DNA of 64,000 nt, from assembly GCA_022843465.1 (NCBI GenBank), contig JALHNO010000021.1, positions 394-64,393 on the forward strand, in the 5' to 3' direction. Of the stretch, positions 8,363-18,500 are shown in pieces. Within the stretch, counting starts at the first letter, position 1; each line of letters opens with the position of its first letter. The position numbers and the translations under genes are program-made. The notes beneath the pieces were generated by a model. The model searched no databases. It was not told the origin of the DNA and saw only the letters and a list, made by a program, of their open reading frames with translations. The stretch is from Pseudomonadota bacterium (GTDB taxonomy: Bacteria; Pseudomonadota; Gammaproteobacteria; Xanthomonadales; Ahniellaceae).

Positions 8363-9436
8363 ATGAGTACTACGCTGGAACAATTGCATCAACTCAGCGG
8401 ACCAGAATCGTTCTGGAGCGGCATCGGGCTCGCCGAGCGCGGCCTGCTGCCCGATCCGGTGCTGCGCCTGGGCATCCGCCGCCTGTGCGCCGAGCGCCTG
8501 CGTCAGGAGTACCAGGGCGACTGGTTCGAGCGACTGTGCGGTCGCGTACACGAACTGCGGCAAAGTCCGATCGCGATCCACACCGACGCTGCCAACACCC
8601 AGCATTACGAGGTGCCAGCGGCGTTCTTTGAACTCGCGCTCGGCAAACGCCTGAAGTATTCGAGTTGCTATTACCCGCGCGGCAACGAAACGCTCGACGA
8701 AGCCGAACTGGCGATGCTGGATCGCTACTTCGAAGCGGCCGAACTCCGCGATGGCCAGGACATCCTCGAGCTTGGCTGCGGCTGGGGCTCGCTGACGCTC
8801 ACCATGGCCGAGCGCCTGCCCAATGCCCGGATCACCGCAGTATCCAATTCCAGGACCCAGCGCAGCTTCATCGAGGCGGCCTGTCGCCAACGTCAGCTCG
8901 ACAACGTGCGCGTGATCACCATGGATGTCAATCGTCTGGAACTCGATGCCGGCGCCTTCGACCGCGTGGTCTCGATCGAGATGTTCGAGCATATGCGCAA
9001 CTACCAGAGCCTGCTCGCCCGCATTGCCTCCTGGCTGCGCCCCGGCGGCAAACTGTTCGTCCATATTTTTTGCCACCGGGAACTCTGCTACCCGTTCGAT
9101 ACCGACGGCAACAATGACTGGATGGCGCGCCACTTTTTCACCGGCGGTCTGATGCCCTCGGCCGACACCCTGCTCTGGTTCCAGCGCGACTTGCGCCTCG
9201 AGGAGCAGTGGCGGCTTGACGGCAGCCACTATCAGCGCACCGCCAATCACTGGCTGGCCAATCAGGACCAGCGTCGCGACGAGGTCCTGCGCGTGCTCGC
9301 CGAGGCCTATGGCAGCGAGCGTGCCCTGCTCTGGCATCAGCGCTGGCGGATGTTCTGGATGTCCTGCGCCGAACTGTTCGGCTATCGCGATGGTTCACAG
9401 TGGATGGTCGGCCACTATCGCTTCAGCAAACCCTGA
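8363..9436 (+). CDS. Second CFA/coclaurine-N-methyltransferase-like SAM methyltransferase
   Basis: A 357-residue SAM-dependent methyltransferase with the QHYEVP block (80-85), SAM motif ELGCGWGS (136-143) and SIEMFEHM, the CFA-synthase-family glutamate position. It resembles the branch of the family that includes plant coclaurine N-methyltransferase and many uncharacterised bacterial proteins, and differs clearly from the CFA-like enzyme at 5646. It lies 34 bp after DUF1295, the only non-overlapping junction in the second half of the cluster; the RBS (AAGGCG) is weak and far. The substrate is unknown; a lipid is likely from context. Confidence 0.85.
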   Translation: MSTTLEQLHQLSGPESFWSGIGLAERGLLPDPVLRLGIRRLCAERLRQEYQGDWFERLCGRVHELRQSPIAIHTDAANTQHYEVPAAFFELALGKRLKYSSCYYPRGNETLDEAELAMLDRYFEAAELRDGQDILELGCGWGSLTLTMAERLPNARITAVSNSRTQRSFIEAACRQRQLDNVRVITMDVNRLELDAGAFDRVVSIEMFEHMRNYQSLLARIASWLRPGGKLFVHIFCHRELCYPFDTDGNNDWMARHFFTGGLMPSADTLLWFQRDLRLEEQWRLDGSHYQRTANHWLANQDQRRDEVLRVLAEAYGSERALLWHQRWRMFWMSCAELFGYRDGSQWMVGHYRFSKP

Positions 9437-9647
9437 CCGGACAGCGCCCGTCTGGGAAGCGCTGAACAGGTCACTGCTGCGACTTAACCACAGCGCTTTC
9501 GCACGCCGGCCCGAAAGTGCTTCGGAGTTTGCCTCCTGAGCCAGGGGCTGCCGCGGCCGCGGATCTGGCCGGAGGCCTGCTGACAGGCCAGGCCGAATTC
9601 GTGCGCCGAGATAACCGCCGATGCACCCGGCATGGCATGCTTGAGCA

Positions 9648-11249
9648 ATGACCTGCCCGGTATCTGCTGCCCTCAGTGCCTTTCTGCTCAGCCACAAACC
9701 GCGCGAGCACGGCCGTCTGATCGTGGCGTTCAGCGGCGGCATGGATTCTTCCGTGCTGCTGCACGCCCTCGCCCGCCATGATCTGGTTCCGCGCCGGCAT
9801 CTGCTCGCCGTGCATGTCGATCATCAACTGCAGGCCGCCAGTGGCTATTGGGCCGAACACTGTGCGCGCATCGCCGGGGAACTCGGTGTCGCCTTTACCG
9901 CCCGGCAGGTCCGGGTGACCGAAGTTGCCCGCTATGGCCCCGAAGGCGCGGCCCGGCGCGCGCGCCACGCTGCGCTCGAATCACTGGCGGTCGCCGGCGA
10001 TCTGGTACTGACCGCACACCACGCCGACGATCAGGCGGAAACCTTTCTGCTGCGCGCCTTGCGTGCGGCCGGGCATGAAGGGCTGGCCTCGATGCGCGCG
10101 CTGCGCGCATTTGGTCCGGCGCAACTCGGTAGACCCCTGCTCGATCTGGCGCGCTCGAGCCTGCTCGCCTATGCCCGCCGCCACGAATTGCACTGGATCG
10201 AGGACCCGAGCAATGCGCAGGCCCATGCCGACCGCAATTTTCTGCGGCTGCAGGTCATGCCCCTGCTGGAACAGCGCTGGCCGCAGGCGCGCCGCTCGCT
10301 GGCCGACAGCGCACGGCTGCTCGCGGCCAGCCTGCCCAAGCTTGAATCGGCCCTCGATCAGCAACTGGTCATCGCGCAGGCCGAGCGCCCCGATTGCCTG
10401 CGGCTTGATGTGCTGGCGACCGTTCCGGCAGACCAGGTTTCCGGCCTGCTGCGCCACTGGTTGCTGCGCCTCGGGTTGGCGCCGGCACCGCCGCGGGTAT
10501 TGGCCGATCTGCAGCAGCAGATCCAGCGTGCCGCCGAGGATCGCGGCCTGCGCGTGCGCTGGCAGGGCGGCGAGATCCGCCGCTACCGTGGTCTGCTGTA
10601 CGCCATGGCGCCGCTGCCGGATGCGCCAGCGCTGGCACTGGACTGGCAGATGTCCGCTCCGCTGGCCCTGGGCGATGGACGCCGCATCCGGGTGCTGGCT
10701 CCCAGGCCCCTGCAGCGCACTCTGCAACTGCGATCACGCGTGGATGGCGAGCGCCTGAAGGTCTCGGCAAATCGCCCGCAACGGCCACTGCGACTCCTGT
10801 TCCAGGAGCATGCAATTACCCCTTGGGAACGCGAGCGCATGCCTTACCTGTATGAAGACGGCGTCCTCGTGGCCGTCGGCACCCAATTTCTCCGACATGA
10901 TTTCAGGGACTGGCTGGAACAGCATCAGGCCCAGCTCTGCATCGAACCCGACCAGCAGGGAGACACCCGAATGGAGACGCCGGTAGCGCATCTTGCCGAG
11001 AAACAAAGATTCGAGGTTCACGTCGAAGGCGTACGCTGCGTGCTCGACTACCACCTGACCGGCACCACGATGACGATCAGCCATACCGGTGTGCCCAGTG
11101 CCGTCGGCGGCCGCGGTATTGCCGCAGCGTTGACGCGCGCCGCACTCGATCATGCACGCAGCGCCGGCTGGAAGGTGGTTCCGGCCTGCAGCTACGCCGC
11201 GCGATACCTTGCGCAGCACCCCGAGTACGCCGATCTGGTGGCCGACTGA
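9648..11249 (+). CDS. tilS: tRNA(Ile)-lysidine synthase fused to a small GNAT acetyltransferase domain
   Basis: Residues 1 to about 440 are TilS, which attaches lysine to C34 of the AUA-reading tRNA-Ile using ATP: the PP-loop SGGMDSS is at 29-35, HHADDQAET and the RRARHAAL region follow, and the C-terminal substrate-binding part ends near HDFRDWLEQ. The frame then continues without a stop into a roughly 90-residue YidJ/NATD1-type GNAT domain (about 447-533, GGRGIAAALTRAAL). TilS alone is usually about 430 residues. The junction contains AGGGAGA followed 6 nt later by an in-frame ATG (10971, residue 442), so the acetyltransferase could also be made separately. Fusion versus overlapping expression cannot be decided from sequence. 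Confidence 0.92.
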   Translation: MTCPVSAALSAFLLSHKPREHGRLIVAFSGGMDSSVLLHALARHDLVPRRHLLAVHVDHQLQAASGYWAEHCARIAGELGVAFTARQVRVTEVARYGPEGAARRARHAALESLAVAGDLVLTAHHADDQAETFLLRALRAAGHEGLASMRALRAFGPAQLGRPLLDLARSSLLAYARRHELHWIEDPSNAQAHADRNFLRLQVMPLLEQRWPQARRSLADSARLLAASLPKLESALDQQLVIAQAERPDCLRLDVLATVPADQVSGLLRHWLLRLGLAPAPPRVLADLQQQIQRAAEDRGLRVRWQGGEIRRYRGLLYAMAPLPDAPALALDWQMSAPLALGDGRRIRVLAPRPLQRTLQLRSRVDGERLKVSANRPQRPLRLLFQEHAITPWERERMPYLYEDGVLVAVGTQFLRHDFRDWLEQHQAQLCIEPDQQGDTRMETPVAHLAEKQRFEVHVEGVRCVLDYHLTGTTMTISHTGVPSAVGGRGIAAALTRAALDHARSAGWKVVPACSYAARYLAQHPEYADLVAD

Positions 11250-11283
11250 GCAACCCGGCGACGCCGCGGGCGTGACACAGGCT

Positions 11284-11955
11284 TCAGCGTGAGGTCTGCA
11301 GCATTGGCGCCAGCGCCGACCAGACATGCTGCATCAGCGCCGGCTGGGCTGCCGCCGTGGGATGCAGGTTGTCGTCCAGAAAATTGTCGCGACTGGACGC
11401 GATCGGCTGCAACAGAAACGGCAGCAGGGCGGTCTGATGCTGCTCCGCCAGTTCGACAAACAGCGCACTGAACTGGCGCGTGTAGTCGCCACCGTAATTG
11501 GGAGGAATCTGCATGCCGATCAGCAGCACCCGAGCGCCTGCCTCTTGTGCCGCGAGGATCATTTTCTGCAGATTGGCACGCGCCAGATCCAGCGGCAGAC
11601 CGCGCAGGCCATCGTTGGCGCCCAGTTCGATGATGACCAGCTCGGGTCGATGGGCCGCCAGTTCGGCAGCGATTCGCGCCGATCCGCCGGCCGTGGTCTC
11701 GCCGCTGACGCTGGCATTCACCACAGTCCATTCCGGGTGCTCGGCGTCCAGACGTTTGGCCAGCAGACTGACCCAGCCCTGTTCGCTGCTCAGACCATAG
11801 GCGGCCGACAGCGAGTCACCCATGACCAACAGGCTATGCGGCTTGTCATTGGCCAGCAGCGGCCCCACGTAACCCAGGGCAAGCAGGGCAAAGGCAAGCC
11901 GACGGGCTGCCTTGACGAATTCTTGCCGCAGTACCGCGCACACTGACTGACGCAA
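11284..11955 (-). CDS. tesA: TesA-type GDSL esterase / acyl-CoA thioesterase I / lysophospholipase L1
   Basis: Periplasmic SGNH hydrolase of 223 residues. The signal peptide is followed by the catalytic-serine block MGDSLSAAYG, the GANDG block, and the Asp-His block DNLHPT near the C-terminus. Relatives hydrolyse acyl-CoA, lysophospholipids and aryl esters. The start is a TTG at 11955, chosen because AAGGAG lies 8 nt upstream and no ATG precedes the signal peptide; a GTG overlapping the same RBS is the alternative. Divergent from the ybbA/ybbP-like ABC pair, the same arrangement as tesA-ybbAP in E. coli. Tail-to-tail with tilS, 34 bp apart. Confidence 0.88.
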   Translation of the reverse strand: MRQSVCAVLRQEFVKAARRLAFALLALGYVGPLLANDKPHSLLVMGDSLSAAYGLSSEQGWVSLLAKRLDAEHPEWTVVNASVSGETTAGGSARIAAELAAHRPELVIIELGANDGLRGLPLDLARANLQKMILAAQEAGARVLLIGMQIPPNYGGDYTRQFSALFVELAEQHQTALLPFLLQPIASSRDNFLDDNLHPTAAAQPALMQHVWSALAPMLQTSR

Positions 11956-12067
11956 AGTGTTCACTCCTTGACGAGTACCGAGGATGGGGACGCTGGCAGC
12001 CGGATCAAGGCCGCGCTGCCGCGGCGCCAGCCTCAATGTCGCCCGAATCTTCTTCCAGGAGTTGGTA

Positions 12068-12781
12068 ATGACCGATACTTCCGCAGAACCCGCCGTCGCC
12101 CAGCTGTCGGCTGACAGTGTGCTCGTGGTGAACGGGCTGGGAAAGCGGGTGCCCTTGCCCGATCGGCAACTGACGATCCTGGACGATGTCAGCTTCAGCA
12201 TCCGGGCCGGCGAGGCGGTGGCAATTGTTGGCGCCTCGGGCTCCGGAAAATCCACCCTGCTCGGCTTGATGGCAGGACTGGATCTGCCCAGTTCCGGCAC
12301 GGTCATCCTGGCGGGCGAGTCGCTCAACGCACTGGATGAGGACGGCCGTGCCCGTCTGCGCGGACAGAAAGTGGGTTTCGTCTTTCAGAGCTTCCAGCTT
12401 CTGCCCTCGCTGACCGCGCTGGAGAACGTGATGCTGCCGCTCGAACTGGCCGATGCCGCCGACGCCATGACACCTGCGCGCGACATCCTGCAGAAGGTCG
12501 GACTGGGTGACCGCCTCGGTCATTACCCGCGGCAACTTTCCGGCGGCGAGCAGCAGCGCGTTGCGCTCGCACGCGCCTTCGTGACGCGACCCGATGTGCT
12601 GTTCGCCGACGAACCCACCGGCAACCTGGACACCGAAACCGGCGCCCAGGTCATCGACTTGCTGTTCGAGCTCAATCGCCAACAGGGCACCACCCTGGTG
12701 CTGGTGACCCACGATGAAAAACTCGCCGTGCGCTGCGATCGCAGCCTGCGGCTCAGCGGTGGACAGTTGGTGTCGCCCTGA
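12068..12781 (+). CDS. ybbA: ABC transporter ATP-binding protein (YbbA/LolD family)
   Basis: A 237-residue ATPase of the MacB/LolD-type ABC family. Walker A GASGSGKST (55-63), signature LSGGEQQR (157-164) and Walker B VLFADE (177-182) are all intact. It pairs with the FtsX-like permease starting at 12781, whose ATG overlaps this stop (TGATG). AGGAG lies 6 nt before the ATG at 12068. In the YbbA-YbbP-TesA arrangement the transporter is thought to handle an envelope lipid or lipophilic substrate, but the substrate is not established. Confidence 0.88.
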   Translation: MTDTSAEPAVAQLSADSVLVVNGLGKRVPLPDRQLTILDDVSFSIRAGEAVAIVGASGSGKSTLLGLMAGLDLPSSGTVILAGESLNALDEDGRARLRGQKVGFVFQSFQLLPSLTALENVMLPLELADAADAMTPARDILQKVGLGDRLGHYPRQLSGGEQQRVALARAFVTRPDVLFADEPTGNLDTETGAQVIDLLFELNRQQGTTLVLVTHDEKLAVRCDRSLRLSGGQLVSP

Positions 12782-15282
12782 TGCGCGGCCTGTTGCAATC
12801 CTGGCGCCTGTTTCGCCGTGAACTGGCGGCGGGTGAAGTCCGCGTGCTGCTGGCGGCACTGGTGCTCGCAGTCACGGCGGTGACCGCGGTCGGCTTCATC
12901 ACCGATCGCGCCGAACGCGCGTTGGCACTCGAGGCCAATCGCCTGCTCGGCGGCGATGCCGTTTTGCGCGCCGATCAGCCGATTGCCGAGGGACCGCGGC
13001 AACTCGCCGCGCGCGAAGGCCTGAGGGTTGCCGAAACGCTGTCGTTTCCCAGCATGCTGCGGCACGCCGACCGCTTCAAGCTCGCCGATCTGCGCGCACT
13101 CGGACCCGGCTTCCCGCTGCGCGGTCATTATCTGCTGCTCGCTGACGATGGCCAGAGCGATCGCATCAGCCGCGACATCCCGGAACCCGGCACGCTCTGG
13201 CTGTCGCGCGCCGGCGCCGAGGCGATGGGCGCCAGGATCGGTGATCAGCTATCGGTCGGTGACAGTGCACTGACCCTCGCCGCCCTGGTCAGCCAGGAGC
13301 CGGATGCCGCGCTCGACTATTTCAATGTAGCGCCGCGCGCATTCCTGAATCTTGCCGACCTGCCTGCGACCGGGCTGATCCAGCAGGGTAGTCGGATCAG
13401 CTATCGTCTGGTGGTCGCCGGCGACGTCGCCGCAGTGTCGCGTTTCAGCAGCGCGATCAAGGCCACGCTGGGCCGCGGACAGCGGCTGGAAACCATCAGC
13501 GATGCCCGCCCCGAAATCCGCTCGGCGCTGGAACGTGCCGACCGCTTCCTGGGACTTTCGGCCTTGCTCAGCGTGGTGCTGGCGGCGATCGCCGTGGCAA
13601 TGGCGGCACGCCGGCACTGCGCACGCCATCTTGATGGCTGTGCCGTGATGCGCTGCCTGGGCGCCAGTCAGGCGCGGATCACCACGATCTATATCGGCGA
13701 AGTTGTCTGGCTCGGCGTGGTCGGCAGTGGCATCGGCGTGCTGCTGGGCCTGGCGATCCAGGCGGCACTCGGCAGCTGGCTGGCGCGGGTGATGGGCCTG
13801 GCCATTCCACCGGCAGGACTCTGGCCAGCGATCGAGGGCGTTCTGGTCGGGTTCACCGTATTGCTGGCGTTCGCGGTACCGCCGATTCTGGCGCTACGGG
13901 GTGTCTCGGCGCTGCGCGTGCTGCGGCGTGATCTCGCAGGGGCCGAGGCGGGCGCGGTGCTGAGCACGATCGCTGGCCTTTCCGGGCTGGCGGCGCTGCT
14001 CTGGCTGAAGGCCGGCTCCGCCAGTCTGGCATTCAGCATGCTCGCTGGCATCGCCATCACCCTGCTGGCGCTCGGACTGCTGGCGGCGGCCCTGATCGCC
14101 CTGCTGCGGCGGCTGCGCGGTCGCCTGCGCGGCCCCTGGCGTTACGGGCTTGCCAATGTCGGGCGCCGGCCGCTCTCCAGTGCTGCCCAGATTTCCGCAC
14201 TCGGTCTCGGGCTGATGGTGATCCTGTTGCTGACCCTGGTCCGCACCGATCTGCTCGATCGCTGGCAACGCGCGCTGCCGGCCGATGCACCCAATCGCTT
14301 CATCATCAATGTGCAATCCGATCAGGTACAGCCGGTGCAGCAATTTCTGCGCGACGGTGGCGTCGATTCGGTCGAACTGTACCCGATGATTCGCGGTCGT
14401 CTGATCGAGTTGAATCAGCAGCCGGTCAGCGGCAGTGATTTCGCCGGCAATGGCGAACGTGCGCGCCGTCTGGCCGAACGCGAGTTCAACCTCAGTGCCA
14501 GCAGCAGTTATCGCAGCAGCGACAACCGCATCGTGGCCGGCAACTGGTGGCCCGAAGGCGGCCCAGCGGAGCCGGAAGTATCCGTTGAACAGGGCCTCGC
14601 CTCAGCGCTCGGCTGGAAGCTTGGCGACCATGTTGCCTTCGACATTGCCGGCCGCCGTTTCGATGCCCGCATCAGCAGCCTGCGCGAGGTCGACTGGGAA
14701 AGCTTCCGGCCGAATTTCTTCGTGGTGGCATCGCCGGGCGCACTCGATGGCTATGCCGGCAGCCATATCACGGCGATCCGCCTGCCCGAGGCGCGGCCCG
14801 GCCTGGCCAACGATCTGGTGACACGCTTCCCCAATCTGTCGGTAATCGATATCGACGCCGTGCTGGCGCAGGTGCGCAACACCGCCAATCAGGTCACGAT
14901 GGCGGTCGAATACGTCTTCTACTTCACCCTGCTCGCCGGCATCCTGGTCCTGCTCGCGGCGGTCACCTCGACCCAGGATGAGCGGCTGCAGGAAGGCTCG
15001 GTGATGCGCGTACTCGGCGCCCGCCATTGGCAATTGCGGATGGCGCACGCCTCCGAGTTCATCGCCATCGGCCTGCTGGCAGGACTCACTGCCGCCACCG
15101 CTGCCACCGTTTTGTCGGGCGTCATCGCCGAGCAAGTGTTTGGTCTGCCCTGGTCGGCCAACTGGCCAGTGGCCGCGGCGGGCGCCCTGGCCGGCATGTC
15201 GGCAGTCACGATTTCGGGGCTGCTGGCGACACGTCGCGTGCTGAGTGCGCCGCCCGACCGCACCCTGCGCGCCCTGGCCTGA
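12781..15282 (+). CDS. ybbP: ABC transporter permease, YbbP-like (FtsX/MacB fold)
   Basis: An 833-residue permease with duplicated FtsX architecture: one TM near residues 20-38, a large extracytoplasmic domain, a TM block at about 255-450 (with a further pair of helices), a second periplasmic domain (about 490-705), and a terminal three-TM FtsX block from about 715. Size and layout match YbbP. It is translationally coupled to the ATPase (1-bp overlap of stop and start). Likely extracts or moves a lipophilic envelope compound; the gene is adjacent to the lipase tesA. Confidence 0.88.
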   Translation: MRGLLQSWRLFRRELAAGEVRVLLAALVLAVTAVTAVGFITDRAERALALEANRLLGGDAVLRADQPIAEGPRQLAAREGLRVAETLSFPSMLRHADRFKLADLRALGPGFPLRGHYLLLADDGQSDRISRDIPEPGTLWLSRAGAEAMGARIGDQLSVGDSALTLAALVSQEPDAALDYFNVAPRAFLNLADLPATGLIQQGSRISYRLVVAGDVAAVSRFSSAIKATLGRGQRLETISDARPEIRSALERADRFLGLSALLSVVLAAIAVAMAARRHCARHLDGCAVMRCLGASQARITTIYIGEVVWLGVVGSGIGVLLGLAIQAALGSWLARVMGLAIPPAGLWPAIEGVLVGFTVLLAFAVPPILALRGVSALRVLRRDLAGAEAGAVLSTIAGLSGLAALLWLKAGSASLAFSMLAGIAITLLALGLLAAALIALLRRLRGRLRGPWRYGLANVGRRPLSSAAQISALGLGLMVILLLTLVRTDLLDRWQRALPADAPNRFIINVQSDQVQPVQQFLRDGGVDSVELYPMIRGRLIELNQQPVSGSDFAGNGERARRLAEREFNLSASSSYRSSDNRIVAGNWWPEGGPAEPEVSVEQGLASALGWKLGDHVAFDIAGRRFDARISSLREVDWESFRPNFFVVASPGALDGYAGSHITAIRLPEARPGLANDLVTRFPNLSVIDIDAVLAQVRNTANQVTMAVEYVFYFTLLAGILVLLAAVTSTQDERLQEGSVMRVLGARHWQLRMAHASEFIAIGLLAGLTAATAATVLSGVIAEQVFGLPWSANWPVAAAGALAGMSAVTISGLLATRRVLSAPPDRTLRALA

Positions 15283-15447
15283 GCATCCCCGAAGACTCCG
15301 GGGCTGCGGCGCGCCGGCGGAAGAGCGCGAATCGCCCGGAGCCGTCGGCTGACAGACACTGCGCTCTCTGGTGCTGCCGCATACCCGACCCGGCCAGGCC
15401 CGATCGCGGCGGGGAAACGGGCCAATCTGGCCGGCCATCGCGCATTC

Positions 15448-15462
15448 CGTAACTTTACGTAT
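15448..15462 (+). promoter_or_regulatory. Tandem CGTA half-sites (CGTA-N6-CGTAT) upstream of the LOV protein
   Basis: CGTA at 15448-15451 is repeated exactly 10 bp on at 15458-15461, followed by T. The spacing of one helical turn fits a dimeric LuxR/FixJ-type activator. The same pattern, with both half-sites ACGTAT, occurs on the opposite strand at 30728-30743 before the transglutaminase-kinase operon. The site is 76 nt before the ATG at 15538. The binding protein is unknown. Confidence 0.35.
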
Positions 15463-15537
15463 GGAGTGAGCCGGCCGGACGCGCAATACTCGGGGTCATG
15501 GCAGGCCGTGGGCGTCGACGGCATTGAGGGAGTGGGC

Positions 15538-18500
15538 ATGCAGGCGAGCAGCAAATTGCGCGTGTTGTTGGTCGATGACGATCCCGATGACCGCTTCCTG
15601 GTCAGCGATCTGTTCGACTCGATGGCGCGCGCGGACGACTATCAGGTCGATACTGCGGCGTCCTACGAGGAGGCAGCGTCCCTGCTTGGTCAACCCGCTC
15701 ATGACGTCGTCCTGGTCGACTACCTGCTCGGCGCCCATACCGGCGCCGATCTGCTTGCGTTGGTGGCAGAAGATCCGCAGCGTCCGGCGATGATTGTTCT
15801 GACCGGTCACAGCACGCCCGAAGTCGATCAGCTCTGCCTGGATGCCGGTGCCTCCGACCTGCTGGTCAAGGACCGCCTCGACGCAGTCTCGCTGGAACGC
15901 AGCGTGCGCTACGCGGCCGAGCGCCGCCGACTGGCCAAACTGGTCGCCGAGCGTGAGCTGGAATACCGCACCCTGTTTGATGCCAGCCCGATGCCGATGT
16001 GGGTCTACGATCCGGAATCGCTGCGGATTCTCGAAGTGAATTCCGCCGCCAGCCGACAATACGGCTACAGCCGCGAGGAATTCAACGAACTGCGCGTTTC
16101 CGACCTCGGCGCCGAGGAATCCAACACACCCCTGACCGCGCATGAAGTGAGCACGGTCAGCACGGGCATATGGCAACACCGTCGCAAGGATGGCCGCGCG
16201 ATTGACGTCGAGGTGGTGCGCAACGACATCCGGCTTGGCACGACCAGGGCGCGAATGGTGCTTGCGCTCGACGTCTCGGCACGCCTGCGTGCCGAAGAGG
16301 TGCTGCGCGCCAGCGAGTCCACCCTGCGCCAGGTCCTGCACGACGTTGCTGACGGCCTGCTGGTCATCGACAGCGCCGAGCGCATCCTGTTCACCAACCC
16401 GGCAGCCGAGCGCCTGCTGGGCAGTTCGGCGGCATCGCTCATCGGAACATCGGCATCCGCTCTGCTGGCAACGGTCGAGGCACGCGGGGTCAAATTCCGC
16501 GATGCTTCCGGCGCCACCAGAATCGCCGACGTCCGGATAAGTGACACCGAATGGAACGGTGCAGTCGCGCGGGTGCTGGTATTGCATGATGTCACCGAAC
16601 AGCGCGAGTACGAACGGCAGCTGCAATTGCTGCAGCGCGCGGTGGAGTCGTCCAATGATGCGGTGCTGATGGTCGACGCGCGTGCACCCGACATGCCACT
16701 GATCTATGTCAATCCGGCATTCGAACGCCTGACCGGCTACCGTCCTGAAGAGTCCATGGGGCGCAATTGCCGATTCCTCCAGGGCGAGGACACCGAGCAG
16801 GCCGCGCGCGCCGAAATGCGCGCGGCGATCGCCGAATCGCGCAGTTGCGTGGTCGTCATGCGCAATTACCGCAAGGACGGCAGCATGTTCTGGAACCGGC
16901 TGACGATTTCTCCGGTGCTCGATGGCGAAGGCCGAGTCAGCCACTTTGTCGGGGTACAGTCCGACATTACCGAACAAAAGAAGATCGAGGCCGAGCGCCA
17001 GTACCACGCGACCTACGACAACGTCACCGGCCTGCCCCGCTACGGCGGCGCCGAGGCCCGCATTGAGCAGATGCTGACGCGGGTACGCAACAATGGTCCG
17101 GAAAAGCTCCAGCGGCTGGTCCTGCTGTTCGTCGACATCGACAACTTCAACTCGATCAATGACACCATGGGGTTTGCCGCTGGCGACATCGCCCTGCGCC
17201 TGATCGGCGAGCGCCTGCGCGAGGCCGCCGGTGTCGAAGCCGAAGTCATGCGCTACGCTGGCGACGAATTTGTAGTCGCAATCGACGGCGTTCCGGCCGG
17301 TGCGGACCTGCTTCAGCTCGCGACCCGATTCTGCGAGTGCATCGCCGAACCGATGGCGGTATCGCCGATCGCTACCCTGTATCTGACCGCGTCAGTCGGC
17401 GCCTCAGCCTATCCGGATTCCGGCGAAACCGTGCTCGACCTTACGCGGCAAGCGGAGATTGCCACCAATCGCGCCAAGCGCGGCGGCCGCAACGGCGCCT
17501 TCGTGTTCGGTATCGATCTGCACGAAACCCTGGGCGACCGCATGGCGCTCGGCGGTCGCATGCGCGATGCCCTGGCACAGGGCGAGTTCCTGCTGCACTA
17601 CCAGCCGCAGGTCAGCGCCCAGGATGGTGCCCTGGTCGCGCTCGAAGCCCTGGTGCGCTGGAACAGCCCCGAGTTCGGCCTGTTGCCGCCGCGGCGTTTC
17701 GTTCCGATTGCCGAGGACAACGGCATGATCCTGCAACTCGGCGCCTGGGTACTGCGCAGCGCCTGCCTGCAGATGCGCCAGTGGCTGGATCAGGGCTTCA
17801 ACAATTTCCTGGTCAGCGTCAATGTCTCCGCTGCCCAGATGCAGCGGCCGAACTTTGTCAGCGATGTCCAGCGCGTGCTGACCGAGACCGGTGTGCCGGC
17901 GGGCATGCTCGAACTTGAGCTCACCGAGAGTGTGCTGATGGATCATGCTGATCGCGCCGTCCGCCAGATGCAGGAACTCAAGGCGCTGGGTCTGCGGCTG
18001 GCGCTGGATGACTTCGGCATTGGTTACTCCAGTCTCAGCTATCTGCGCCGCTTCCCGCTCGACAAGCTCAAGATCGATCAAAGCTTCATCTGTGATATCG
18101 CACAGGATGGCAGCGGCGCCGCCCTGGTCCGCGCGATGATCGCGATGGGTCACCACCTGGGCATGCGCGTGGTCGCCGAGGGTGTCGAAACCGCGGCCCA
18201 GTACGGCTACCTGCGCCGCAACAACTGCGATGAGTTCCAGGGCCATTATTTCGCGGCCGCGATGGCGGCAGAACACATCCCGGATCTGTTGCGGCGACGC
18301 TACCTTCTGCCGGCTGGCCTCAGTCAGGACAGTCAGTCGCGCAGCCTGCTGATTCTCGACGACGAGGAGAACATCCGGCGCTCGCTGATGCGCCTGCTGC
18401 GCCGCGACGGCTACCATATCCTGGAGGCCGGATCGGCGACCGAGGCGTTCGAGTTGCTCGCCACCAACCGCGTCCAGGTGATCGTTTCCGACCAGCGGAT

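Noticed and set aside
9574-9589. Terminator hairpin GGCCTG-CTGA-CAGGCC after the lipid cluster
   Set aside because: Stem of only 6 bp with no T-run; could be chance in GC-rich DNA.
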